A stretch of 64,000 bases of DNA. It comes from Plantago major (Eukaryota > Streptophyta > Magnoliopsida > Lamiales > Plantaginaceae). A program made the translations under genes and the position numbers. Where the stretch lies: contig CM048842.1 in assembly GCA_026545765.1 (NCBI GenBank), positions 72,715,871-72,779,870 on the forward strand, written 5' to 3'. Below, in pieces: positions 48,951 through 60,768 of the stretch. The notes under the pieces were generated by a model. It worked only from the letters and a program-made list of their open reading frames with translations. It searched no databases and was not told the origin of the DNA. How positions within the stretch are numbered: the first letter of the stretch is position 1; every line of letters begins with the position of its first letter.

Positions 48951-49330
48951 AAGTTGGAGGAGGAGATGTTGTACCATTAGGGTGAGAGGATCCGGAGCCT
49001 TGCTCCATGTACTTTTCTCCTCATCGCTATCCTCGCATTCCTCGGAAGACCTCCCGGAGTAAAAATCTGATTTTTCCGATTCAGATCTCTGACCTTCACT
49101 ACAAACGTTACATGACGACCCATAACCATTTTCTGGATGATTTTTTGGACTGTAGTTACGGGTGTACGCAGGCGGGTGCGGGCGGTTTTTTACCAAATAT
49201 TCAACCGACCCACCTATAGCGGGTGGACAAAATATTGAACCATGGCGGGTGAATTATCAAACCACGGTGGGTGGGTTGACATTTAAGCGGGTGGATGGCG
49301 GGCGGGTTCAACGTATAAAATAAAATGCTA
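48951..49330. other. Inverted LINE-ORF1-like patch and GCGGGTGG-rich segment
   Basis: Plus strand 48953-49008 matches the reverse complement of about 47168-47215 (GGAGGAGGAGATGT, GTACCAT/ATAGGGTG-GAGGAT), an inverted duplicate of LINE ORF1 sequence. At 49150-49320 repeated GCGGGTGG/GCGGGCGGG words after ACGGGTGTACGC resemble the ends of plant hAT-type MITEs. The 85-residue minus ORF here (48939-49196) spans both and is not taken as a gene. Confidence 0.35.
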
Positions 49331-49984
49331 TAATATGTTCGAACAAGATAAATATAAGTTCCAATACGAAATAAAACACTTCATAAGCAAGTACAATCAC
49401 CATACATATGTATAAGTTCTCTGTTGTGTGCCCTAGTTCGTATGTCATCAGCTTCCATTTCTTCAACAATATTGACAGCGGAATATTTGTTAAATTTTTT
49501 ATAAGAGAATGAATGAATAATGTCGAGTGCACGGAAGTATGTATATTTCATTGGATATTTTGAATTGAGTGGAGGAGGATACATTTTTGTGGATGGAGGT
49601 TATACAAGCTCATGTAGTACGGGACGGGAGCATTAGCACGATGGCTACGCATTATCCCGGAATTCCTATATGTGCTCTAATACATCGGATATTCGGAATT
49701 ACATTATCTAAATGAATCTAGGCCTATTTATAGCCTTTCATCTTTCCGCCTCTTGCATGACTTAATCTTGAAGTAATTAATTACCATTGCACCGCCATTA
49801 GCTTAGTGATGCACTATTCTCACCGCCAAACTAGAATCTTCAGTTTCAGTTGATGGAATTCATGTAGTCATTTGGCCGACTTGGAGTTTCTAGAATATTT
49901 GAGATAATTGCAAATTATATTTTCTAACAATATTCACCATTACTGAACAGCTGGGTTTTCTTCCGAATAACTTCAAAAATAGGT
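49331..49984. other. Unassigned AT-rich sequence
   Basis: On the minus strand TGTTAGAAAATATAATTTGC near 49940 and a CTATAAATAGG box near 49730 look LTR-like, but no matching partner or target duplication was found. Confidence 0.3.
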
Positions 49985-50086
49985 GTTTCTATTAAACACC
50001 TCCCCTTACGAAGATCTGTCCTTTGGATTGTATCTTGATGAACTTCCAGCGTTCTCCCCACTCTGTTTCCCAATCGTACAAATACT
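49985..50086 (-). pseudogene. LINE ORF1 fragment left of the copia insertion
   Basis: The minus frame reads YLYDWETEWGERWKFIKIQS and then GQIFVRG. It continues in frame from the LINE ORF1 on the far side of the copia element (EYLQEWNKEVY at about 56570-56540), allowing for the target duplication. It is a short piece of the same split protein. Confidence 0.5.
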
Positions 50087-50407
50087 TTCTAAAGGATAAC
50101 AGCAACCTGGAGAAACAGATTAACAAAGAGAAGAAGAAACAAAGAAGAAAAGAAGAAGTAAAGAGCAACAGAAGAAGCGCACTTTCAATATTACGTTTTC
50201 TGTTAAAGACTTGTACATTCTGCTTAGATAGTTGTACTCTCTGTTAGTTGGTTTAGTAGTTAGTTATAAATAGAACAAGAACAGAGAGTCATGATCATCG
50301 TTTTCATTTCATTCTTTTCCTTTCCATTTTCTGTAAACATCAAAGCATTGATTGAAGCTTAATTATCTCAATCAATGGTGGTTATACAAGTTTGTTAGTT
50401 TCTTGAT
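50087..50407 (+). repeat. Copia 5' LTR
   Basis: Begins TTCTAAAGGATAACAGCAACC and ends GTTAGTTTCTTGAT, directly before the primer-binding site. It contains a TATAAATAG box near 50266. The usual TG...CA ends are mutated. It matches the 3' LTR except for small indels. Confidence 0.8.
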
Positions 50408-50571
50408 ATGGTATCAGTTTGTTAAACACAAAACGCCAGTTTTGTTCTTTCGATTTTCCTCGATCCTGACGATTATTCCGCAACTTCGTGTTGATCAACG
50501 ATTGATCATAGTTTGTTCGTGGTTGTAATCACTGACTGTTGTAACCGTTTCTACGGCAAGTTTCTGCATCA

Positions 50572-53500
50572 ATGGCGTCTGTTCAGCCATCTGTTCAACT
50601 ATGGGAGATTCAATCGCATGCCTTTTATCTCCATCCTTCAGATCACCCAGGTCTGTCGGTTATTTTCGAAATGTTTGTTGGTGATAACTATGTTTCTTGA
50701 AGTCACTCAGTGAAAATGGCTTCAAGTGTTAAGAATAAGTCCAGTTTTATCAATGGTACGCTTGTGATTCCTGATTCTGAGAAGGAACCTTTGTTGTTTC
50801 AAGCGTATGTACAAGCTAATGACTTGGTTTTAGGCTGGATTATGAATTCGATTGATAAATCAATTAAGATGAGTCTATTGTATTGCAAATCTGCTCAAGA
50901 AGTTTGGAATGAGATGAAGATTCGATATGCTAGATCTGATGGTCTGCGTGTTTTTCACTTGAAGAAATCTTTGAGTTCAATGCGTAAAGGATCACTATCT
51001 GTTACAGATTATTATAATCACTTCAAATCAATCTGGGATGAGTTTGTTAGCTATAGACCTGTTTTGAAGTGTTCTTGTGGAACTTCTGTTGTTTCTTGTA
51101 CTTGTGGTTCCAGACTTATGATTCAACTACATGAATCAGATGTTGTGATGGAGTTTCTAGTTGGTTTTGATGACAGTTATAGTCACATAAGGAGTCAATT
51201 ACTACTTAATTCACCATTGCCTCCATTGTCTAAAGTGTATTCTATTCTTCTACAAGAGGAAGCACAGAGAAACATTTTTCATACACCTGTTAGCAATGAT
51301 ATTATGGCAATGTCTGTTCAGATTGGATCATCAGGACAACAGAATCATCATTATGCTAATTCTCAGAGGTTTCAGACTGGTCATAAGGAGAAGAAGAAGC
51401 TCAAATGCACTCAATGTGGATTCACAAATCATACAGCAGACAAGTGCTTTCATATCATAGGATATCTTCCTGGATGGAAAGGTCCTAGAGGTGTTAGAAG
51501 AGTTAATCCTTCAGCTAATGCAGTTGTCACAGATGGAAGCGGCTCACATGAGCAAAACAATGGTGTTCATCCAATGTTTAATGCTGAGATATTTACTCAG
51601 TTCATGGAATTTGCTAGGAAAGCTTATCATAATACACACTCTGGTGAAGATAATTTTACTGAGAATCATTCTTCCCAACATACTCACACTGCAGCAGCTG
51701 CCATAAAAGCTTCTATTGATGCCGCCTCTGCGGGTTCACATTTTTGTTTAAATGTTGTTTCTGGTAAGAATAGAGATTTATGGATAATAGATTATGGAGC
51801 TAGTGATCACATGATATGTGATATCACTATTTTTCATACAACTCCTAGTCCAGTATCATTACTCATAAATTTACCTAACAATCACTTTACTAATGCTACT
51901 CTTATTGGTGATGTTAGACTTACAGATAGCATTACTCTTTATAATGTTTTATATACTCCTGATTTCACTTACAATTTGTTGTCTATTTCTCACATGGCTA
52001 AACACTCTCATTGAAGAGTGATATTTGATAATGATGATTGTGTTTTACAGGACAAACAAACTTCCAGTGTGATCACTTTTGTCAAAGAGAAAGGAGGATT
52101 ATATCAACTTGATCTTAGAGATTTTAGATCTCCACCTGCTATCACTTCTATATCTTGTACTTTAGTAGAAAATCCTACATCTATAAAATCATCCACCAAT
52201 GTTTCAGCTGTAAACACTTCTTTGCTTTGGCATACAAGACTAGGACATACATCACACAAATGTATTTCTCAAATTTCTGTACTGAAGTATCTTTGTAATA
52301 AAATTGATCCTTGTGACATTTGTCACTTTGCTAAACAGAAGAAATTACAATTTCCTGTCAGCACTTCTTCAAGTAATTATGTGTTTGATCTAATACATTG
52401 TGATGTATGGGGCCCTTTTGCTATACCTTCTTATCAAGGTCATAGATTTTTCCTAACAATAGTTGATGATTTTAGCAGATGTACTTGGATTTATTTACTC
52501 AAGCACAAATCTGAAGTTCAGCTTTTTATAGAACATTTTTATAACATGATTTTCACCCTTTTTCAAAAGAAAATCAAGTGTTTAAGATCAGATAATGGCA
52601 CTGAGTTTCTAATGCATAATTTTTATCATGTTACAGGAGTTTTTCATCAAACTTCTTGTGTAGAAACGCCTCAGCGGAATGGATTAGTTGAGAGGAAACA
52701 TCAACACATACTTCAGATAGCAAGAGCTCTGATGTTTCAATCTAAAGTTCCATTAGATTTCTAGAGTGATTGCATTTCTGTTGTTGTTCACATCATTAAT
52801 AGACTTCCTACACCTGTTTTGAATAATAAGAGTCCATTTTACATGTTGTATCATACTGATCCAGATTATTCACAGCTCAGGAGTTTTGGTTGTCTGGCAT
52901 ATGCAAGTACATTGGTGGCTCACATGAAGAAATTTGATCCAAGGGCATCTAAATGCATCTTTATTGGCTATCCTCTTGGGATTAAAGGTTACAAGCTTTA
53001 TGATTTAAATAGCAAGAAAGTTATAATATCTAGGAATGTTGTTTTTTATGAGAGTATTTTTCCCTATCATGATATTAACAACATTTCTGCTATTGATAAT
53101 CATGTTTCATATTGATCCATATGTTTTTGATATTTCTCTTTCTATACCAAATGTTCATAATGATGTTGCCATAGCTCTAGATCAACATGATAATCTTGAT
53201 AATGCTGAGCATACTAACTCCTCTAATACAAATGTTGTATCTCATAGTGGAAACAATTCTGGTAATACTAACATTTCTTCAGATGTTTTAGAGAATTTTT
53301 CTGCACAATATAATGATCAACAGGTACATGAGGAGCAAGTTAATATACCTGATACAGGACCAATTTTGCATCCTGTTGTTCAACCAGCTCATGTCATTCA
53401 ACAAGATAATGAAAGACCAGTGAGACAAAGATCTGCACCAGCATATTTACAGGTTTATGATGTTCAGCTTCCACCATCTATTGCACAGGGACATAAATTA

Positions 53501-56160
53501 CATTCTTCACAGGCAAATGTAGTTTCTAAAATTCAGAAGGGGGTATCTTATCCTATTTCTGCATATCTTGTTACCTCTTCTCTATCTACAGATTATAAAG
53601 CCTTTACTACAGCCATATCACAACTGACTGAACCAAAGACTTATAAACAAGCAGATCTACATGTAGAATGGCAAGATGCAATGCAGAAAGAATTGGAAGC
53701 TCTTGAGAAAACAAAGGCATGGACTCTGACAAATCTACCAGCTAACAAGTCTTGTATTGGATGTAAATGGGTTTATAGAATCAAATACAAGTCAGATGGA
53801 AGTATTGAGAGATACAAGGCCAGACTAGTAGCTAAAGGATACACACAACAACCTGGTTTGGACAATTTTGATACATTCAGTCCTGTCACTAAAATAACAA
53901 CTGTAAGAGTTTTGTTGGCAGTTTGCAGCAGTGAAATTTTGGCATCTTCATCAATTAGATGTAAACACAGCTTTTTTACATGGTGATCTGGATGAGGAGG
54001 TGTATATGACACCACCACCTGGTTATTGTGAAGATGGAAGAGTCTGCAAACTAAACAAGAGTTTGTATGGGCTTAAACAATTAGTAGACAGTGGTTTTTT
54101 TAAACTAACTGAAAGTTTAATTTCTTTTGGTTATCATCAATGTGTGTCGGATTCTTCTCTTTTTGTTAAGAAAACTGATTCTAATTTCACTGCTCTTGCT
54201 TGTTATGTAGATGACATCCTATTGACAGGAGATAGTTTAACAGAAATTCAAGTTGTGAAAGATCATTTACATCAAGCTTTTACAATCAAGGATCTTAGAA
54301 CAATGAAATACATGTTGGGCATTGAAGTTGCCAGGAATACAAATGGCATTACACTTTGTCAGCGCAAATATTGCTTGGATATACTAACTGATATGGGTTA
54401 TATTGGTTGCAGACCAACTTCTACTCCTATGGACTCTCAACAAGGCTTCATGGATAGCACAACATTACTAGAAGATCCAGCTCATTAGAGGAGATTGATA
54501 GGAAGATTACTCTACTTAACCATTACCAGACCATATATATCTTATGGTATGCAAACTCTGACACAACATATCACTACAAAAAATCTAGTCATGGCGCGGA
54601 TAGATCCGCTTGCAACTATCCGTCGCCCAGCTCTGGCGGCGGATCGGCGACGGATAGAAAATCCGTCGCCCCGAGTAATGGCGACGGATAAAAATCCGTC
54701 AATTCGCGACGGATTGACGGATTGACCTTTTTTAAAAAAAAAATGATTATGGGGACGGATAGATCTATCCGTGCCCCATTTTTTTTAAAATAATAAAATC
54801 CATATCACAATTTTATATTCAGACGGATTAATCAGCGATGGTGGTGCGGTGGTGGCAGTGGTGGTGCGGTGGGTGTGGTGCAGGTGGTGGTGGGAGGTGG
54901 TGGTGGTGGAAGGGTGGTGGTGGTGGTGGAGGAGATGGTGGTGGTGGCAGGGTGGTGGTGGTGGAGGAGATGGTGGTGGTGGAGGGTGGTGGTGCGGTGG
55001 TGGTGGGAGTAGAGAGGTGGTGGTGGTGGAGATGGTGGTGGAGGAGGATGGTGGAGGAAAGGAGGTGGTGGAGGAGATGGTGGTGGTGGAGGCTGGTGGT
55101 GGTGGCAGGGTGGTGGTGGGAGGAGAAAGGTGGTGGTGGTGGTGGTGAGATGGTGGTGGAGGAAAGGAGGTGGTGGAGGAGATGGTGGTGGTGGAGGAGA
55201 TGGTGGTGGTGGGAGGAGAAAGGTGGTGGTGGGAGGAGGAGGAGAGGAGAAGTAGTGGAGAAAAGGAGGTGGTGGAGGAGATATATTATATTTTTTTTAG
55301 GTTTTTAGCGACGGATAGATCTAGATCTATTCGTCGCTAATTTTTTTTTTTTTTAATTTTCCGGCCTTGTAGCGACGGATAAATCTATCCGTCGCTAAAA
55401 ATTTTTTTTTTTTTTTTATTTTGGTCAACGCTCTGTAGCGACGGATAATTTTATCCGTCGCTTCTGACAGATAACTTTATCCGTCAAACGGCTGACAGAT
55501 TCCAAGTAGCGATCCGTCGCTACAGGGGCGACGGATAAAATCCGTCGCCCCTTTCCGTCCCGTTACGGATGGATTCTTGTAGTGTATGGCTAAACCAACT
55601 GAGGTCATCTTGCAGCAGCTCACAGGCTCTTGAGATATCTAAAATCAACACCTGGACAAGGAATCTTGTTATCTTCAACATCAGATCTCTCATTAAAAGC
55701 CTTCACAGACAATGATTGGGCAAGATGTCTACAAACAAGAAGAAGTATTACAGGGTATTCCATTTATCTAGATGATTCTTTGATATCTTGGAGATCAAAG
55801 AAACAACCAACTGTCAGTAAATCTTCAGCTGAGGCAGAATACAGGGCAATTGCTTACACAACTTGTGAATTACAATGGTTATTGTACCTTCTTGCAGATC
55901 TTCATATACCTCGTCCTACTCCTTGCAGTTCTTTACACTGATTCAAAATCAGCTTATTGTTTGGCTCATAATCCTGTCTTTCATGATAAGACCAAACATA
56001 TTGATGTGGATTGCCATTTTATCAGGGAAAAGTTGCAGAAGAAGATAATTCAGCGAATAAACATTCCTTTTGAGCACAATGTAGCTGATATATTCACCAA
56101 ACCTTTAGGATCACAACTGTTCAATCACTTCAAGTCCAACTTGAATGTTCAGAATATGCA
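50572..56160 (+). pseudogene. Copia gag-pol polyprotein
   Basis: Order on the plus strand: a Gag start MASVQPSVQLWEIQSHAFYL (50572); UBN2-type Gag core; a zinc knuckle CTQCGFTNHTADKC near 51410; a protease IIDYGASDHM near 51785 where the catalytic triplet D-S/T-G has become DYG; a GAG-pre-integrase block LLWHTRLGHTS; an integrase core with CDVWGPF, VDDFSRCTW, SDNGTEF and TPQRNGLVERKH; an RT with [19 protein letters not shown] and YVDDILL; and RNase H with SSAEAEYRA and FTKPLG. In-frame stops lie at 50698, 52012 and 52762, with frameshifts near 53110, 53930 and 55600. CACTA element 3 separates RT from RNase H. Confidence 0.9.
54572..55584. mobile_element. Non-autonomous CACTA element 3 (1013 bp)
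   Basis: Termini CACTACAAAAAATC and, inverted, CACTACAAGAATCC; target duplication TAT (54569-54571 and 55585-55587). Subterminal GCGACGGAT arrays lie at 54595-54720 and 55308-55570. The interior (54838-55280) is a GGTGGTGGAGGA-type minisatellite like that of element 1. It is inserted in the copia polymerase between YGMQTLTQH and the RNase H region. The Trp/Gly-rich ORFs are repeat translations. Confidence 0.9.
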
Positions 56161-56181
56161 CATTCACCTTGGGGGGGGGGG

Positions 56182-56534
56182 GGCTAAAGGATCACAGCAA
56201 CCTGGAGAAACAGATTAGCAAAGAGAAGAAGAAACAAAGAAGAAAAGAAGAAGTAAAGAGCAACAGAAGAAGCGCACTTTCAATATTACGTTTTATGTTA
56301 AAGACAAGCACGACTTGTACATTCTGCTTAGATAGTTGTACTCTCTGTTGGTTTAGTAGTTGGTTATAAATAGAACAAGAATAGAGAGTCATGATCATCG
56401 TTTTCATTTCATTCTTTTCCTTTCCATTTTCTGTAAACATCAAAGCATTGATTGAAGCTTAATTAGCTCAATCAATGGTGGTTATACAAGTTTGTTAATC
56501 AATGGTGGTTATACAAGTTTGTTAGTTTCATGAT
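56182..56534 (+). repeat. Copia 3' LTR
   Basis: Follows the G-run polypurine tract and matches the 5' LTR. It has a 27-bp tandem duplication near its end (AATCAATGGTGGTTATACAA unit at about 56470-56525) that the 5' LTR lacks, and a small insertion near 56303. Confidence 0.85.
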
Positions 56535-56539
56535 ATACA

Positions 56540-57425
56540 CTTCTTTGTTCCATTCTTGCAAATACTCCTCACTACACGAAAACCTTCATGACCATTGACG
56601 TCAAGTAAATTCTCCAGTTGTCGTACCTGCAATTTCTCAACTGTTTCTCCTACCAAACAGTTGCTTGTCCAATTGAGCGTCTCTTTCTTTTGTAGAGCCC
56701 CTGATTCCTCTACTCGCCTCTTTCCATCATCCATATTTTTCTCTTGCTGATTTTCATTTCTTCTCTCAATTACAGTCCCTTCCCCCTCCCCTCTCTTCTC
56801 CCCTTTATGTTATATTCTTTTCCATTCATTTCTATTCTGCACTTCTGTGATCCACTTCCTGTTTTCTTGTCTTTGTATCACTTGACCTCTTCCTTGCCCA
56901 TTCATTTCGTTACTGGTAAACTGTGCTACATTTGCAAGTATCTTATAATTACCAATCCAGAGTTGTTTAGCTCTTGTTACTACCTCTTCATCCAATCTGC
57001 TTCTTGCAAATTTTTTTCCCATGCCTATTCCTTTTACCTGGTATTAAATACTACTCCTTTCACATCACCCACCTTTTTCAGCACATCCATTAGCGCTTCC
57101 TGATCATATTCTTCCGGAAAATTCGAAATATACACATTCAGAAACTTCTCATTAATCCTATTCATGTGTATTCCTTCTTCTCTTGCTTTCTCCCTCCTCT
57201 TCCTTCTTGTCACTAACGTCCATTCATCCTCGTAACCCCCCACTTTCCGATTGACTTTTCTTCCCACAGAACCCATTCCGTTATTTTCCCGTACTCCTAA
57301 CTGCCTTCCTATCTTGATAGTAACCTGCCCTGTGATCTCCTCTCCTTTGCTGATAATTCCCATACAAGTTTCTTGGCACCCTATTGTTTCTCTCTCTAAA
57401 CCCCTCTCTCATTCCTAGTAACCAC
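56540..57425 (-). pseudogene. LINE ORF1 N-terminal region (RRM-type)
   Basis: Minus strand. The segment at 57363-57034 begins MGIISKGEEITGQVTIKIGR, is Arg/Lys rich and ends in an RRM-like strand-helix pattern (FLNVYISNFPEEYDQEALMDVL). After a frameshift it continues GKKFARSRLDEEVVTRAKQL (57020-56960) and, further on, NCLVGETVEKLQVRQLENLL (56660-56600). These are features of the ORF1 nucleic-acid-binding protein of plant L1 elements. The frame is then interrupted by the copia element. No intact protein is possible. Confidence 0.7.
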
Positions 57426-57429
57426 TACG

Positions 57430-58404
57430 AGGTTTTGCGTTAAGGTTCATGTGAAGCTAGTTCTAGTTCGATTCAAAATAGAGAACTACCCCTACTTGTA
57501 AAATCATTTAGCACTACAGCTCAAATACAAATCATGATTGAATTTTTTTTTTGTAAAGTAATGAAAATGACACTTGAAGTTGGAAGTTGGAACCAAGCGT
57601 TGCGCAAAGGGCCTTAATCAAAATTATAATGAGAAATTAAGAAAAAGCAAGGCGTAACAAAATATATAGCCAGTAGCTCGAGTTGTTGAACTGAAAATCA
57701 ACTCCAAATCTTGGTAGTTTTTTTGTTTCTCCCTTTTCAAATTAGCTAACTTTATTATACCGTTTGACCATCTTATAAATCTCAACTCTTAATAGTAAAC
57801 TGTGATATAACTATAACCCTGTTTCAAAATCCGGATTACTCATTATTCATTGATATATTCCTAATTGGATATTCATTCAGTCAAAGCATCTTAGGATTTG
57901 GGCCATAGATAAATGCAACTTACATCACAAATCTCTTTGTACTTGAGTCGTATTACCATTTAGTTCTTTGGTGATTCCGTTGACTTTTTGGCAATCAACT
58001 ATGAACTGTGTTAAATAAATATTTACCAATTTTCTTGTTTAACATACAACTAAAAACTCTGTCAAGTCACTATTTCACTCACTAAGATAAAATTATATTA
58101 TCTATTTGTTAAAAGTGTTTTTAAAAGAAACTCTGTTAAAATATTATGTGAAATACGCTATAGCAATGTTGAAGCTCAAATTTGATTCGGAAAAATAACC
58201 TCAACTTGTGTATTACAGGATTGCAATTACCCCAACTTCCAATCTATGAGAATGGCACAAACTCATCTAGCAACATGTCTGGAAACTCGATCCTTCATGA
58301 AAATTTCATATGTTCCATTACAGAACCATTTAGTCTATATATACTATGTATTCACCAATGGATTCTTAAAAAGGGTCTCAAATGCTTATAGAAGGGCAGA
58401 TAAA
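57430..58404. other. Intergenic spacer and HMA-gene 3' flank
   Basis: No ORF supported. The plus ORF at 58182-58391 lies in AT-rich flank, without features. The 3' UTR of the minus-strand HMA gene probably occupies its right end. Confidence 0.5.
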
Positions 58405-58977
58405 TCAGCAAATAACACATGAATTTGGATCCTCTTCAGAACTATAGACATGGTAGTACTGTGTCATATGAGGATTGCATCTGTTATAATGCTCCGCGAA
58501 CACTGCCATACATTCATCTTCCTTCTTTTTGTCATCTTTTTTATCATCTTCTTTCTTCTTTTCAGGCTCTTTTGCCGGTCCAACTGTTAGTATGGATGTG
58601 TACCATGTTTTTCTTAGCTTGCTCACTACTTCCACCGGATCAACGTCTCCCACTACCGTCAATTTCTTCTCCTTCATATCCAATGCTAGCGATTCTATCC
58701 CTGTAAATCAAAATAGTGACAAGTAAGATCAGAGGAAAAGAAATACTATGTCAAGATCATGATTAAGAAAAATGCAATGGTACCTGCAATGCCAGAAACT
58801 GCCTTTAAGGCCTTCTGCTTCTGTTTGGCATCATTAACATCAACTTGGAAGACCAGTTTCTGCATTCAAAACAACAAGCAAAAGGGTTAGGAAAAGTCAT
58901 CCAAATGTCTAAAAAATTGAATGGAATAGATTGTTGAAAGGTAAAGGCAAGTGGAAGAGAAATTTCACCTTGGTCAT
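58405..58977 (-). CDS. HMA-fold, CaaX-terminated protein without CxxC
   Basis: Minus strand, three exons: 58977-58969 (only MTK), 58859-58784 and 58700-58405, with GT-AG introns and phases that join without error. The product is 126 residues. Residues 1-70 follow a heavy-metal-associated (HMA, ferredoxin-like) pattern: [20 protein letters not shown], then [20 protein letters not shown], then [13 protein letters not shown]. The loop that carries MxCxxC in metal binders is [10 protein letters not shown] and has no Cys, so copper or zinc binding by the usual site is unlikely. A Lys/Asp/Glu-rich linker follows, and the protein ends CVIC, a CaaX prenylation motif. This fits the heavy-metal-associated isoprenylated plant proteins (HIPP group, degenerate subgroup), probably membrane-tethered. 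It is close to the MDHAR gene, without obvious functional link. Confidence 0.88.
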
Positions 58978-59112
58978 TTTGGATCAGAATTTGAATTTGT
59001 ATGGTGAGCAATGTGTTGAGTAGTTGAGGAAAGTGTTAGAAAATGGATTGAAATTACTTGGAAAAGATCAAGGAGATGTTTGATATTGAACTAAGGAAGG
59101 AGCAGAGTGTTT

Positions 59113-59121
59113 TTATATATG
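59113..59121 (-). promoter_or_regulatory. TATA box of the HMA gene
   Basis: The minus strand reads CATATATAAAAAC about 140 bp upstream of the ATG, a good plant TATA element in the expected place. Confidence 0.6.
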
Positions 59122-59129
59122 ATGAAGAG

Positions 59130-60600
59130 AGTTTGTGATGAGACTCTTGGTGGCCAAGGATGTGAAGAGACTAAGACCAGTTGAACTGTCAACTTGTATG
59201 TATAAAAATTACTAATACAAGTGTATAGAGTAGACTTGTAGAAAAATGTGTTGACCCAACAACTATATATGGTACTACTATTTTGTTAAATAACAAGTCT
59301 TTAAGAACTCTTCTCCACATCAACTAGCTTAAGAATTAGTCCACTCCCAAAGATCAAAGGCCAATTCAATGAGTGGACTTTATGGTCTACTTGTAGGAAG
59401 ATTGGGAGAAGGATAGTTTTTTCCGCCCAAAATACTGATATTTTTACGTGTAACTGAGTGAATTATGACATTTGGATCCAGGGGCGGAGTCGGGAGAGCA
59501 CCCACTAAATTTGAAAAAAAAAAAGTAACTATATGTAACATTTGGCTCCATCCAGATGCTAAGATTTTGAGCAAAAAATAAAAAGTTAATGAGATTATTG
59601 TTCTGATAATACACCAATCTCTACATCTGTTCAAGAAACAACAAAAGCACCAACTGATATACACGCGGTATTGTGTAGAAACTTGGCATTTGATCTGAAT
59701 CATCTGATCTTTCCAAATTTGTAGGCTTGTTACTTGTTTTTATTCACTTTTGACAGGTCCTACCAACTTTTAACTTGGACACGTAACTTTATCATGTAGA
59801 GATTTCACCAATTTGATCTCCTGATATTTCTAGAAAATGCAAGGTTAAATTGGGAGTACACGTAATTCTGATCCTAGTCAAATCACAAACAATTTCAATC
59901 TACCCTGTTCCCTGGAGAATTAGAAGTAAGACGGCAAAAAAAAATTTCGAGATTTCAAGTAAGACTATGGTTTTTTTAGATTAAAGATTTGAAAATCAAT
60001 TAACTTTAGATTTTACATAAAGACGTAAATTAAAATGATCGATCAACTATCACCATCTACTTTATCCCGTTGTCCCGACGAACATACACAATGGGATAAA
60101 GATAGGGACAAGATGTCGCTTTTTCTTGAGCGTATTGGACATGAAAAAAGAGTTGATGACCTCGTCATATCCCCAAATTCTTACAACTGATGTAGATAGG
60201 TTGTCATCAACTAGTGTATGATTGCTTAAATGGCTGTATTACCGCATTACGTATACATCATGATGGAGAGTGGCCAAGCAATTTGATGTTCTTAAGGAAG
60301 AAAACTCGGAATTTTCTGCAAATAATTGAAGCTTGATCATCACTTCTCACGTAAGAAGACTGATCACGACCACAACTAGAACTAAGTGGAAGTATTTTTA
60401 GTACTAAAAAAGACAGAAAAATAACAAGAAAAAGAAAACAATCCGGTTAGCATTAGCAATGAATACTCTACTTGATTATTCATTACTGCAATCTGCATAA
60501 TTATAAAGCTATAAAGCCACATAATTTCCGAGAAATTGGGCATTCACAGTGTTTGAAGACTTGAGTAAAAACAAAATGCTCATCTCATTATTATTAATTT
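59130..60600. other. Intergenic DNA between the HMA and MDHAR genes
   Basis: No coding region supported. The GGATCCAGGGGCGGAGTCGG word at 59475-59495 resembles a terminal motif common in plant repeats, but no element could be delimited. Confidence 0.5.
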
Positions 60601-60768
60601 ATTATGTACTATCCTATCCGCCTCGTAAATAAGCAGCACAGGCTGCAAGCAATTAGGTTCAAACTACAAGCATGTGATGCAGTGAAGCATACATAGAAGT
60701 GTAACAAAGAAGTATTTTGTAACGTAGCACCCTGTTCAAAAATCAGATGCCGAAACTAAACTTTAGCT

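Larger units (their letters stand above)
50087..56534 (+). mobile_element. Ty1/copia retrotransposon, two LTRs, decayed
   Basis: 5' LTR 50087-50407, primer-binding site TGGTATCAG at 50409-50417, gag-pol 50572-56160, a G-run polypurine tract 56171-56183 and 3' LTR 56182-56534. Likely target duplication ATACT/ATACA (50082-50086 and 56535-56539, 4 of 5 bases) within LINE ORF1. CACTA element 3 lies inside the polymerase. Gag-Pol order (protease, integrase, RT, RNase H) proves the copia type. Several stops and frameshifts make it immobile. Confidence 0.9.

Noticed and set aside
48939-49196. 85-residue acidic minus-strand ORF as a gene
   Set aside because: It spans an inverted LINE-like patch and a GCGGGTGG-rich transposon end, so it is a chance composite.
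52012-52017. Programmed stop-codon readthrough in the copia element
   Set aside because: Several other stops and frameshifts exist in the same element, so simple decay explains it.
54838-55308. 156-residue Trp/Gly/Val-rich ORF
   Set aside because: Repeat translation inside CACTA element 3. A second frame over the same bases is equally open, as expected for a 3-bp-based repeat.
58419-58726. Plus-strand ORFs over the HMA gene
   Set aside because: Antisense to a well-formed spliced gene with conserved fold and CaaX end.
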